The notes under the pieces were generated by a model. It saw nothing but the letters and a program-made list of their open reading frames with translations, ran no database searches and was not told the DNA's origin. The position numbers were made by a program, and so were the translations under genes. DNA of 64,000 nt from Lentibacter algarum (GTDB taxonomy: Bacteria > Pseudomonadota > Alphaproteobacteria > Rhodobacterales > Rhodobacteraceae): contig NZ_JAHKQI010000005.1 in the NCBI RefSeq assembly GCF_018860975.1, positions 372,001 to 436,000 of the forward strand, written 5' to 3'. Shown piece by piece: positions 8,995-19,691 of this stretch. Position 1 is the stretch's first letter; every line of letters starts with the position of its first letter.

Positions 8995-10019
8995 GGTTGC
9001 TCGGATATGCGGCCTATAAGCTGCTCTCTATGCTGGTCACTTTGCTGGTGGTTTCGGTGTTGGTTTTTACCATCATCAACCTGCCGCCGGGGGACTACTT
9101 GAGCAACCAGATCATGGAGTTGCAAGCCACTGGCCAGCAAGCAGGGATCGCCAAAGCCGAGTTTCTGCGGGCGGAGTATTCGCTCGATCAACCGTTGTGG
9201 AGGCAATACCTTATCTGGGTTGGCTTTGCCCCTGGCCCGAACGGGTTTTATGGGTTGTTGCAAGGCAACTTCGGCTGGTCGTTCGAGTTTGATCAACCTG
9301 TCGCTGACATTGTCGGAGAGACGCTGTGGCTGACAGTTTTGGTCAATGTTGCGGCGATCTTGTTTGTTTATGTGGTGGCTTTGCCGCTGGGAGTTCTCGC
9401 GGCGGCGCGGGCGCGCAGTTGGGTTGACTACTCGACTGCGCTTGTCGGATACCTCGGGCTGGCGACGCCCAACTTTCTGCTGGCTTTGGTGTTGTTTTAC
9501 TACGGGCACAAATACCTTGATTTGCCGATTGGCGGGCTGATGGCCCCCGAGTTTGTCGGCGAGGCAATGAGCTTTGAAAAGCTGCGCTCGATCTTGCTGC
9601 ATCTGATCATTCCGACCTTTGTTGTCGGCACTGCCGGAGCTGCCTCGATGATGCAGCGGCTCAGGGCCAATATGCTTGACGAGTTGAGCAAACCCTACGT
9701 TGAAACCGCGCTGGCTAAGGGTATGCGCGAGCGAAAGATGCTGATGAAGTATCCGCTGCGGGTGTCGCTCAACCCGTTTATCGCTGACATTGGCACGCTC
9801 TTGCCTGCGATGATATCGGGCTCGGTGCTGGTGTCTGTTGTGCTGGGTTTGCAAACCATCGGGCCAGCTTTGCTGACGGCGCTTAAGACGCAAGACCAGT
9901 TTCTGGCAGCGTTCATCCTGATGTTTGTGGCTTTGTTGACCCTGATCGGCACGCTGATTTCGGATATGCTGCTTGCTATGCTTGATCCGCGCATTCGCAT
10001 CGGAGGGCCACGCAAATGA
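8991..10019 (+). CDS. Peptide ABC transporter, permease 1
   Basis: 342 residues with about six membrane helices. The first is LSMLVTLLVVSVLVFTIINL. The EAA loop lies around the stretch MLDELSKPYVETALAKGM, as in DppB/YejB permeases. The C-terminus (LLAMLDPRIRIGG) is the usual end of DppB-like proteins. It overlaps the binding-protein gene and the second permease gene by four bases each, so the four transporter genes form one operon. It should form half of the inner-membrane channel. Confidence 0.93.
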   Translation: MRLLGYAAYKLLSMLVTLLVVSVLVFTIINLPPGDYLSNQIMELQATGQQAGIAKAEFLRAEYSLDQPLWRQYLIWVGFAPGPNGFYGLLQGNFGWSFEFDQPVADIVGETLWLTVLVNVAAILFVYVVALPLGVLAAARARSWVDYSTALVGYLGLATPNFLLALVLFYYGHKYLDLPIGGLMAPEFVGEAMSFEKLRSILLHLIIPTFVVGTAGAASMMQRLRANMLDELSKPYVETALAKGMRERKMLMKYPLRVSLNPFIADIGTLLPAMISGSVLVSVVLGLQTIGPALLTALKTQDQFLAAFILMFVALLTLIGTLISDMLLAMLDPRIRIGGPRK

Positions 10020-11158
10020 GTGAGCATTTTGCCCGTCCCGAAACTGACCACCCGAGTGAGGAGAATGATCAAAGCCTTGGGCGTGATGCCTATCTTTCGA
10101 CGCGCAGATTGTTTTTCCGGCGTTTTCGCAGGCATAGGCTGGCGTTTATCTCGGCGATCTTTTTGATCATCAGTTATGTGCTGCTGCCCTTTGTCGGCTT
10201 TATCGCGCCTTACACGCCCAATGAGCGCAACTCGGACTATTTGTTCGCCGCGCCGCAGAGCATCAATTTGTTTCACGAGGGGGCCTTCGTCGGGCCGTAT
10301 GTCTACGCGACCACGGGCGAGGCTGACTTGACGGCGTTTCGATGGGTTTACACGGCTGACAAGAGCACACCCCAAAAACTTGAGTGGTTTTGTGAGGGGG
10401 GCGACTACCGGCTGGCAGGGCTGATCAAAACAAGCACACACCTGTTTTGCGCACCCGAAGGCACAACGGTGTTTCTTTGGGGGGCAGACAGGCTCGGGCG
10501 GGATGTGTTCTCGCGCATTCTTTACGGGGCGCAACTGTCGCTGACGGTCGGCATTATCGGGATTATGATCTCGATGACGCTAGGCTTGTTCTTTGGCTCG
10601 ATCGCCGGATACCTTGGTGGCACACCTGACTATCTCATTCAGCGGCTGATCGAAATACTGCGCTCGCTACCAGAGCTGCCTTTGTGGCTTGCGCTTTCGG
10701 CGGCTGTTCCGTCACACTGGGGGCCGGTGACGGTGTTCTTTATCATATCGGTTATCCTTGGTTTGCTTGACTGGCCCGGCCTTGCGAGGGCTGTTCGGGC
10801 AAAGTTTCTGTCGCTGCGTGAGGAAGAGTTTGTGCGCGCCGCCGAGATGATGGGCGCAACGCGTTCGCGGGTGATCCGGCGACATTTGCTGCCGAATTTC
10901 TCTTCGCATCTTATCGCTTCTGCGGCGCTGTCTATACCTGCGATGATCCTTGGCGAAACTGCGCTGTCGTTTCTCGGGCTTGGCCTACGAGCGCCGGCGG
11001 TGAGTTGGGGCATTATGCTTAACGACGCCCAGAACCTGTCGTCGATCGAGCTTTACCCCTGGACGGCCATTCCGATGTTGCCGATCATATTTGTGGTGCT
11101 CGCGTTCAACTTTATGGGCGACGGGCTGCGCGACGCGCTAGACCCTTACCAGCACTGA
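10016..11158 (+). CDS. Peptide ABC transporter, permease 2
   Basis: 380 residues, longer than DppC because of a periplasmic insert (about residues 70-150) between helices 1 and 2. Such an insert is also seen in YejE-type permeases. GADRLGRDVFSRILYGAQLS is the DppC/OppC signature. The EAA loop is REEEFVRAAEMMGATRSRVI. The N-terminal cytoplasmic tail is polar, and the C-terminus ends GDGLRDALDPYQH. It is the last gene of the operon; its stop abuts the stop of the convergent mscS-type gene with no spacer. Confidence 0.92.
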   Translation: MSEHFARPETDHPSEENDQSLGRDAYLSTRRLFFRRFRRHRLAFISAIFLIISYVLLPFVGFIAPYTPNERNSDYLFAAPQSINLFHEGAFVGPYVYATTGEADLTAFRWVYTADKSTPQKLEWFCEGGDYRLAGLIKTSTHLFCAPEGTTVFLWGADRLGRDVFSRILYGAQLSLTVGIIGIMISMTLGLFFGSIAGYLGGTPDYLIQRLIEILRSLPELPLWLALSAAVPSHWGPVTVFFIISVILGLLDWPGLARAVRAKFLSLREEEFVRAAEMMGATRSRVIRRHLLPNFSSHLIASAALSIPAMILGETALSFLGLGLRAPAVSWGIMLNDAQNLSSIELYPWTAIPMLPIIFVVLAFNFMGDGLRDALDPYQH

Positions 11159-13636
11159 CTAGCGGTCATCCATTGGTGGCTTTGGCACGACGCCTTCGTC
11201 ATGATCTATGGCTCCGGCGGCGAGCGTTTTCTTCTCGTCTTCGGTTAGGTTGTTCACCTTGCCCTCGGCCAGACGCACGGTCACTTCCTTATGCGCAAAC
11301 TTGATACCTTCGCGCTCGAAAAGCTCGCGGATGTCTTGGTAGACACGCTTGCGGATGATCCATTGATCGCCGGGCTTGGTCATGAACTTGACGCGAATGA
11401 TCATCGCTGAATCTTGCATTTCGATGACACCCTGACTCTTGAGTGGTTGGATGAACTGATCGCCGATCTCCGGATCGTCCAAGAGCTCTATGCCAAGGTT
11501 TTTCACCAGCTTGCGCACGCGCTCGACGTCGGTGTCGTAAGTAACGCGCAGCGGCAGTTTCATAATCACCCAGTCGCGTGAGAAGTTGGTGAGGAACTGG
11601 ATTTCACCAAAGGGAATTGTGTGCAGGGCGCCGAGGTGATGGCGCAGTTGGAACGAGCGCACCGAGATCTTTTCGACCGTGCCTTTGACAGAACCGATGT
11701 CAATATATTCGCCTTTGCGGAAGGCGTCATCAAACAAAAAGAACGCGCCCGAGAAGATGTCTCTGACAAGGGTTTGCGCCCCAAAGCCGATAGCAAGACC
11801 GACGACACCAGCACCCGCAAAGACAGGGCTGACGTTGATGCCCAGTTCAAGCAGGGTGATCAGGACGATCGCCATTGCAATGATCGCCAGAATAAACCCG
11901 CGAAACAGGGGCAACAGCGTGCCAAGACGGCTTGAGCTGCCTGCACCGCCCTCGTCACCCAACTCGACTTCTTCGGCGTCGCTCGGGGCTTCGTCTTCGA
12001 TTTTTTTGTCGATCCAGATGCGAAAGAGGTGAAAGGCGAGATAGCCTAAAAACAGGATGGTCCCGATGTCATATAGTCGCTCGACCAGAGGCAGGCGCAT
12101 CATGTTTTGCGAGAAGCCCCAGATGTTGAAGGCAACCGATGCCCCGGCAACGAGGGCAAGAATGCTTGCCAGCCTTTTGGCGAGGTCTTCGTAGGAGTTG
12201 ATATACTGAAGGCGCGGCAATGTGGTTGCGGTGGCGGGGCCGGGTGCGCTTCCGCCTTCCTCGTCACCGTCTTCGTCGGCATCACCCGAATGCGCAGCAT
12301 TCATCCGTGCTTCGGCGAGAGTGTCGGCGTCGGCCGCGGTTGTGGCGTCGCTTTCGGCGGCGTCGCGCTCGGCGCGCTGGGCTGCGTAATGGGCTTCTTT
12401 CAGTGCGCGGATTCGACGGCCGCGCTGAAAGAACCACTCGATAAGAAAGTTGATGAAGGCAAAAACAACCAAGGTGCTGAGGATCACCGCGTAAGCACCG
12501 GCCATTAGAGGGATGTTTGTTTCAGATTCGCGCAGCAGATCAAAGGTTAGGCGACCCCATGCAAAGATAATGTAAGCGATGCTGACTGGCGCCCAGACCC
12601 GAGCAAAAAAGCGCATTGCATAAGACACCTGAGCAAACGGCTTTCCGTTGCAAAGCGCTTTGCTGATGGCGCGGCGATTGAACAAGACCATCGCGATGTT
12701 GAGCAGGGCGACAGCCAGCCCCGCGAGCGAAAGAAACAACCCGTAAACTTCATGATTGAGGCCGAGTTCATAGAGCCAGAGCGCGAACATTTGAACGCTG
12801 ATATCAAGCACAGCAATGCGCCACATCCAGCGGTATAGCACCATTGCCTGCCTGTCGGGAAAGCGCGAAAGGCGGTATTGCCCCAGAAACGGGGAGAGCA
12901 CCATTCGCCAGAGCAGTGCGGCGATGCGGCTGAGGAAATAGGCCGCAAAGATCACGGTAATGGTAAACTCGATCGCGCTGTCATTGGTCGGCCCAAAGAC
13001 AAGGCCGCCGATCAGGTAAGCCACGCCCATACTAACAAGAACGCCGAGGACACCGGCAAGAAACCGTGCGATCAGGAAAGGTAGCTTTTCAAGATAGCCT
13101 TCCGGTGTCGGGCGCACCATTGGCAGGATGAAGTACGGGCCGGCGAGATACTGTCCGTAAACGAAGCGTTCAAACAGCCAGCCGATCACAAACAGGACGA
13201 GCGTCCAAAGCAACACAAAGCCGAAATCAGAGATGTAGCCCGTTGGTGCGGAGGCCTTGAGGATATAGTCGACCTCATTCAGAGCGGCGGGCATTTGCTT
13301 TAGTTTCTCACGCAACAGGGCCCTTAGAGCCTGACCTTGCTTCTGGATTTTCATCAATCCTGAGCTACGGTCCTCAGTGGCGGCCTCTGCTGCTGCCGGA
13401 GTATCGCTTTCTGCGGGTGTGGTGTTGCCGTTGGGATCAAGTATGATCACCTGCATACCGGCGTCGCGCGCGGCCTCGAGCATTTCTGTCAGGGCGGGTG
13501 CGCTCTCGGTTGTCTGGCTTGAGTCTCCTATCGAAAACAACGACTGCGCCTGCGCGGGGAGCCACAAAAAGCAGAGCGCTACAGCTATCAGAAGCCCTTT
13601 GAGAAGGGTTAGGCGTTTCGTCGGAAATACAGTCAT
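11159..13636 (-). CDS. Large MscS-family mechanosensitive channel
   Basis: 825 residues. It starts with a signal peptide (ending LPAQAQ) and a short soluble region, followed by many hydrophobic helices. An acidic, low-complexity cytoplasmic or periplasmic loop lies around residues 425-470 (rich in D, E and A). The pore helix and beta domain follow: VFAGAGVVGLAIGFGAQTLV, then KGEYIDIGSVKGTVEKISVR. The C-terminal alpha/beta domain ends near residue 800. The size is that of the extended MscS subfamilies (MscK-, YbdG- or YjeP-like) rather than the 286-residue MscS. It should release solutes on osmotic downshift. It runs convergent with the peptide transporter and looks monocistronic. Confidence 0.92.
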   Translation of the reverse strand: MTVFPTKRLTLLKGLLIAVALCFLWLPAQAQSLFSIGDSSQTTESAPALTEMLEAARDAGMQVIILDPNGNTTPAESDTPAAAEAATEDRSSGLMKIQKQGQALRALLREKLKQMPAALNEVDYILKASAPTGYISDFGFVLLWTLVLFVIGWLFERFVYGQYLAGPYFILPMVRPTPEGYLEKLPFLIARFLAGVLGVLVSMGVAYLIGGLVFGPTNDSAIEFTITVIFAAYFLSRIAALLWRMVLSPFLGQYRLSRFPDRQAMVLYRWMWRIAVLDISVQMFALWLYELGLNHEVYGLFLSLAGLAVALLNIAMVLFNRRAISKALCNGKPFAQVSYAMRFFARVWAPVSIAYIIFAWGRLTFDLLRESETNIPLMAGAYAVILSTLVVFAFINFLIEWFFQRGRRIRALKEAHYAAQRAERDAAESDATTAADADTLAEARMNAAHSGDADEDGDEEGGSAPGPATATTLPRLQYINSYEDLAKRLASILALVAGASVAFNIWGFSQNMMRLPLVERLYDIGTILFLGYLAFHLFRIWIDKKIEDEAPSDAEEVELGDEGGAGSSSRLGTLLPLFRGFILAIIAMAIVLITLLELGINVSPVFAGAGVVGLAIGFGAQTLVRDIFSGAFFLFDDAFRKGEYIDIGSVKGTVEKISVRSFQLRHHLGALHTIPFGEIQFLTNFSRDWVIMKLPLRVTYDTDVERVRKLVKNLGIELLDDPEIGDQFIQPLKSQGVIEMQDSAMIIRVKFMTKPGDQWIIRKRVYQDIRELFEREGIKFAHKEVTVRLAEGKVNNLTEDEKKTLAAGAIDHDEGVVPKPPMDDR

Positions 13637-13812
13637 AGTCGCTCAATACTCTCAATTATCATCTGCACAAATAGCGGTTACGACGCAAAATGGGAATGCG
13701 CAGATGCAAAAGACAAATATTTGTGCTTTGGGCAAGGCTTTCAACACCGCAGGTTAGAGACATTGGTTTGCGAGGGGTGTAAAGCAAGGGGAGATAACAA
13801 AGGATTAGCTCG

Positions 13813-14322
13813 ATGACTTGCCCACTCTGTTCTGCTGAAACACCTCTAAGCACCTACCTGGTTGAAGGAGGGCCGCAGGGCGCTTCTGTTGATATCTGTG
13901 CAATCTGTCTTGAGCAGATAAGTGGTGAACCCCAGCCTAATCACTGGCGCGGGTTGGCCTCGGCAATGTGGAGCGAGGAAGCGCCTGTGCAAGTGGTCGC
14001 GGCGCGGATGCTCAAACGGTTGTCGGCCGAGGGCTGGGCGCAGGACTTGCTAGAGCAACTCTACCTTGACGAAGAAACACAGGCTTGGGCTGACAATGTT
14101 GCCGCCGAGAGCGACCATAAGGACAGCAACGGCGTGACCCTTAACAGCGGTGATACGGTTGTGTTGATCAAAGACCTGCCCGTAAAAGGCGGCGGCTTTA
14201 CCGCCAAGCGCGGCACGGCTGTGCGCGGCATTTCTCTCGTGCAGGACAATGTCGAGCACATTGAGGGACGTGTTGAAGGCCAGCGGATTGTCATTCTCAC
14301 GCAGTATGTGAAGAAAAAGTAG
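13813..14322 (+). CDS. PhnA/YjdM family zinc-ribbon protein
   Basis: 169 residues. An N-terminal zinc ribbon has Cys pairs CPLC (residues 3-6) and CAIC near residue 34. The C-terminal PhnA domain is recognised by DSNGVTLNSGDTVVLIKDLP and the ending YVKKK. Despite the name, this family is not proven to act on phosphonates; E. coli YjdM is of unclear function. The gene starts 176 bases from the divergent channel gene and lies 25 bases upstream of a fumarylacetoacetase-family gene, with which it may be co-transcribed. No phosphonate genes are present nearby. Confidence 0.88.
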   Translation: MTCPLCSAETPLSTYLVEGGPQGASVDICAICLEQISGEPQPNHWRGLASAMWSEEAPVQVVAARMLKRLSAEGWAQDLLEQLYLDEETQAWADNVAAESDHKDSNGVTLNSGDTVVLIKDLPVKGGGFTAKRGTAVRGISLVQDNVEHIEGRVEGQRIVILTQYVKKK

Positions 14323-14347
14323 TTTTGGAAAAAACGGAGTGCAGACG

Positions 14348-15046
14348 ATGACGGATTATCTCTTTGAGCCTTCGGAGGTTTTTTCGCTGAAAGTTGCTAC
14401 CGAGGCGGGGGAGTATCCTGTTGCTCGCATTTTTTGTGTCGGGCGAAACTATGTCGCCCATGCGAGGGAAATGGGCGGGGAAGTTGACCGCGAGGCGCCA
14501 TGGTATTTTACCAAACAGGTGGCGCATGCTGTGCACTCGGGGGCCACGTTGCCTTACCCGCCCGGCACGCAAAACTACCACCACGAGATGGAGCTGGCTT
14601 TTGCTATTGGTGCGCCGGTGTTTCGCGCCAGTGAAGCCGAGGCTGCCGCCGCGGTTTATGCTTACGGTTGCGCGCTCGACATGACGCGCCGCGACCGCCA
14701 GCAAGACGGCAAAGACAACCGCAGGCCTTGGTCGCTTGGTAAGGATGTCGAGGGGGCTGCGGTGTTTTCTGCGCTCACCAAGGCGGGAGACTTTGGCGCA
14801 GTTGGGCCGCAAGCGATTGCGCTGCAAGTCAACGGGGAAGCACGACAGGATGCGACGCTTGATGACATGGTTTGGAGCTGTGCCGAGATCGTGCAGCACC
14901 TCTCGCAATATTACCATTTGCGCGCGGGTGACGTGATCATGACCGGCACGCCAGCGGGCGTTGGGCCTGTTGTAGCGGGTGACGTTATCACGGGGCAAAT
15001 TGACGGGCTTGCACCTGTCGAGTTGACGCTGACTGACGCGGAGTAG
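14348..15046 (+). CDS. Fumarylacetoacetate hydrolase family protein
   Basis: 232 residues from the ATG at 14348, preceded by a purine-rich ribosome-binding site (ACGGAG, 14334-14339). A GTG at 14339 is a less likely start. The FAH fold is shown by IFCVGRNYVAHAREMG, the metal-ligand stretch YHHEMELAFAIG, YGCALDMTRRDRQ and the late VIMTGTPAGVGPV. The compact size matches the YcgM/FAHD1 group, which includes acylpyruvate hydrolases and oxaloacetate decarboxylases, not the long fumarylacetoacetase. The likely reaction is C-C bond hydrolysis or decarboxylation of a beta-keto acid; the substrate is undetermined. A hairpin terminator follows. Confidence 0.88.
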   Translation: MTDYLFEPSEVFSLKVATEAGEYPVARIFCVGRNYVAHAREMGGEVDREAPWYFTKQVAHAVHSGATLPYPPGTQNYHHEMELAFAIGAPVFRASEAEAAAAVYAYGCALDMTRRDRQQDGKDNRRPWSLGKDVEGAAVFSALTKAGDFGAVGPQAIALQVNGEARQDATLDDMVWSCAEIVQHLSQYYHLRAGDVIMTGTPAGVGPVVAGDVITGQIDGLAPVELTLTDAE

Positions 15047-15055
15047 AACGCAAAA

Positions 15056-15093
15056 CGGGCGCGAGGTTTCCCTGCGCGCCCGATTGATTTTCT
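15056..15093. terminator. Hairpin terminator between convergent genes
   Basis: Perfect 8-bp stem CGGGCGCG (15056-15063) and CGCGCCCG (15075-15082), followed by the T-rich run ATTGATTTTCT. It lies between the stop of the hydrolase gene (15046) and the stop of katG (15104). The plus-strand form has the better T run; A-rich bases before the stem would also give the katG transcript a U-rich tail. Confidence 0.7.
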
Positions 15094-15103
15094 AACTTGA
15101 AGC

Positions 15104-17363
<2,260 letters not shown>

Positions 17364-18251
17364 ATGGTAAACTTTACTCTCAAGCAGCTAAGATACTTTG
17401 AAGCGCTCGCCGCTCAGGGGCATTTCGGGTTGGCGGCCGAGGTTTGTAATATCAGCCAGCCAGCGTTGTCGATGCAGATCAAAGAGCTTGAGGCGCAGCT
17501 TGGCACGCCGTTGTTTGAGCGAAGGGCGCGGCAAGTGCGACTAACGGGTTTTGGCGAGACGTTTGGCGAGCACGCGCGCGGCATTTTGCGTCAGGCCGAT
17601 GAGTTGGCTGATATGGCGCGGATGGCGCAAGAGCGGCTGATCGGGCGGCTGCGTCTGGGAGTTATTCCGACGATAGCGCCTTACCTTTTGCCCAAGATTA
17701 TTGAAGGTTTGTCGGAGCGTTACGCGGGGCTGGATGTACATGTGCGCGAGACCCAAACATCAAAGCTGCTGACCGAACTTGAAGCTGGAAGGATTGACGC
17801 AGCGATCGTTGCGCTGCCGATCTCGGAACCCGCGTTTATTGAGGTTGCGCTGTTTGATGAGCCGTTTGTTCTGGTGCGTCCAAAGCCGCAGGAAGGCCAG
17901 CCTGTTCCGAGCGCTGAAGGGCTGCGTGAGATGCGGCTGTTGCTGCTTGAAGAGGGGCATTGTTTTCGCGATCAGGCGCTGTCGTTTTGTGGTGGGCCAC
18001 AGTTGCGGCCACAAGCGGGCCTAGATGCCAGCGCGCTGTCGACGCTGGTGCAAATGGTTGGTTCGGGGCTGGGCGTGACGCTCATTCCGCAGATGGCTGT
18101 TGCGGTTGAAACGCGCTCGGCTGATGTGAGCGTCGCGCGGTTTCGGGACGCGGAACCCAAGCGCACTATTGGTATGATCTGGCGTAAAACCAGCCCGCTG
18201 GCCGAGCAGTTTGGCGAGGTCGCAGAAATTGTCAAAGCGGCTGCCCGATAG
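17364..18251 (+). CDS. oxyR: Peroxide-sensing LysR regulator OxyR
   Basis: 295 residues. An N-terminal winged helix-turn-helix covers about residues 5-60 (LKQLRYFEALAAQGHFGLAA; SQPALSMQIKELEAQLGTPL). The sensor domain contains EEGHCFRDQALSFCGG, with Cys200 and Cys209 at the positions of the redox pair Cys199/Cys208 of E. coli OxyR. Both cysteines and the GHC-RDQ motif separate OxyR from other LysR proteins. Peroxide should oxidise the pair to a disulfide and activate katG. Its position divergent from katG supports this. Confidence 0.95.
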   Translation: MVNFTLKQLRYFEALAAQGHFGLAAEVCNISQPALSMQIKELEAQLGTPLFERRARQVRLTGFGETFGEHARGILRQADELADMARMAQERLIGRLRLGVIPTIAPYLLPKIIEGLSERYAGLDVHVRETQTSKLLTELEAGRIDAAIVALPISEPAFIEVALFDEPFVLVRPKPQEGQPVPSAEGLREMRLLLLEEGHCFRDQALSFCGGPQLRPQAGLDASALSTLVQMVGSGLGVTLIPQMAVAVETRSADVSVARFRDAEPKRTIGMIWRKTSPLAEQFGEVAEIVKAAAR

Positions 18252-18345
18252 TCGGTTTACTATTTGATCCAATGGTTTAGGAATATTGCTCAGGCTGCTT
18301 TTATCTGTCAGTCTCGCAGAGGAATCGCATTTCAGGGAGCAGGCT

Positions 18346-19572
18346 ATGACAGATAAACGCATTTTGGTCGTTGGCACTTACGACACAAAAAACGATGAGC
18401 TTGAGTATATGTCTGAGCGCATTCGCTCGCAGGGAGGGGTGGCGGTGAGCATGGATGTAAGTGTGCTGGGCGACCCTGAACAACCGACGGATTATTCCAA
18501 ACATGACGTTGCCGAGGCGGGCGGGAGCAGCATCAAAGCTGCGATCGACAGCGGCGATGAAAACGTGGCGATGCAGATTATGGCGGCGGGCGCGAGTGCT
18601 TTGGCGCTGAGGCTACACCGAGAGGGCGTCTTCGACGGCGTGGTGGTTTTGGGCGGCTCTATGGGCACTGACCTTGCACTCGACCTATGTCTGGCTTTGC
18701 CTTTGGGTGTCCCGAAATACGTTGTTTCGACGGTGTCGTTCTCGGCGATGTTGCCCCCCGAGCGGCTAGCGCCTGACATTCAAATGATCCTCTGGGCGGG
18801 CGGCTTGTATGGGCTGAACTCGGTGTGCAAAGCCTCGCTCAGCCAAGCTGCTGGCGCTGTTTTGGGCGCGGCCCGAGCTGTCGAAGCGCCCAAGTGGGAA
18901 AAGCCGCTGATCGGGATGACGTCGTTCGGAAAAACCGTGCTGCGCTATATGGTTGCTCTCAAACCCGCGCTGGAAGAACGCGGCTTTGAGATTGCGGTGT
19001 TTCACGCCACAGGCATGGGCGGGCGGGCCTTTGAAGGGCTGGCTGCCGAGGGCGCTTTTGCGGCGGTGCTTGATTTTGCACCGCAGGAAGTGACCAACCA
19101 TATGCTCGGTTCAAATATCAGCGCCGGGGCAGACCGGATGACCAACGCGGGCAAGCGTGGCATACCGCAGATCATTGCGCCCGGGTGTTATGATCTGGTT
19201 GATTTTGTCGGTTGGATGCCGCTCCCAGAGCGTTTGAAGGGCAAGCCGTTGCATGCGCACAACCGGCTGCTGAGTTCGGCGATGACGGATGCGGGCGAGC
19301 GGCGTGAGTTGGCGCAGGTTATTTGCGACAAGCTGCGCGTGGCGGTGGGGCCGACCGAGGTTATCCTGCCGCTTCATGGCTGCAACGAGTGGGACCGTGA
19401 GGGCGCGGATTTGCACGACGCCGAGGGGCTTGCGGCGTTTAACGCAGCGATGCGCGCGCATGTGCCGAACAATGTGAAGCTGCACGAGCTGGACGCGCAT
19501 ATCAATGATCAGGCCTTTGCGGATACCGCGTTGAAGATTGTTGACCGCTGGATGGCTGAGGGAATTTTATAG
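18346..19572 (+). CDS. UPF0261 / Tm-1-like ATP-binding protein, stand-alone
   Basis: 408 residues from the ATG at 18346, which has a good ribosome-binding site (AGGGAGC). The frame is open to 18286, but the family begins at RILVVGTYDTKNDELEYM. Glycine-rich segments include GVVVLGGSMGTDLALDLCLA and FHATGMGGRAFEGLA; the C-terminus has ILPLHGCNEWDREGADLHD. This is the domain found at the N-terminus of the tomato virus-resistance protein Tm-1, an ATP-binding fold whose bacterial function is unknown. No TIM-barrel partner is next to it here, unlike the paralogue at 45541-46731. It may be co-transcribed with oxyR (94 bases upstream). Confidence 0.9.
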   Translation: MTDKRILVVGTYDTKNDELEYMSERIRSQGGVAVSMDVSVLGDPEQPTDYSKHDVAEAGGSSIKAAIDSGDENVAMQIMAAGASALALRLHREGVFDGVVVLGGSMGTDLALDLCLALPLGVPKYVVSTVSFSAMLPPERLAPDIQMILWAGGLYGLNSVCKASLSQAAGAVLGAARAVEAPKWEKPLIGMTSFGKTVLRYMVALKPALEERGFEIAVFHATGMGGRAFEGLAAEGAFAAVLDFAPQEVTNHMLGSNISAGADRMTNAGKRGIPQIIAPGCYDLVDFVGWMPLPERLKGKPLHAHNRLLSSAMTDAGERRELAQVICDKLRVAVGPTEVILPLHGCNEWDREGADLHDAEGLAAFNAAMRAHVPNNVKLHELDAHINDQAFADTALKIVDRWMAEGIL

Positions 19573-19652
19573 CGTATTTGACCCAGTCGAACCAAAACAA
19601 TGCGCAGCAACCGCAGGCAGAAAAAGATCATAACTTCCATTCTGGGGTTGCA

Positions 19653-19683
19653 AACCCGCCCTTCGCTGCGGGCTGAGCGGGTT
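19653..19683. terminator. Hairpin between UPF0261 gene and algL
   Basis: Inverted repeat AACCCGC (19653-19659) and GCGGGTT (19677-19683), with a further inner GCCC/GGGC pairing. It lies between two convergent genes and probably ends transcription from both sides. T runs are weak on the plus side (CTGTGTTGCT). Confidence 0.55.
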
Positions 19684-19691
19684 CTGTGTTG

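Noticed and set aside
8949-9893. Minus-strand open frame of 314 codons
   Set aside because: Antisense to the first peptide permease; highly charged and repeat-like because it mirrors hydrophobic codons.
13813-14322. PhnA as proof of phosphonate use
   Set aside because: The family name is historical, and no C-P lyase or phosphonate transporter gene is in the window.
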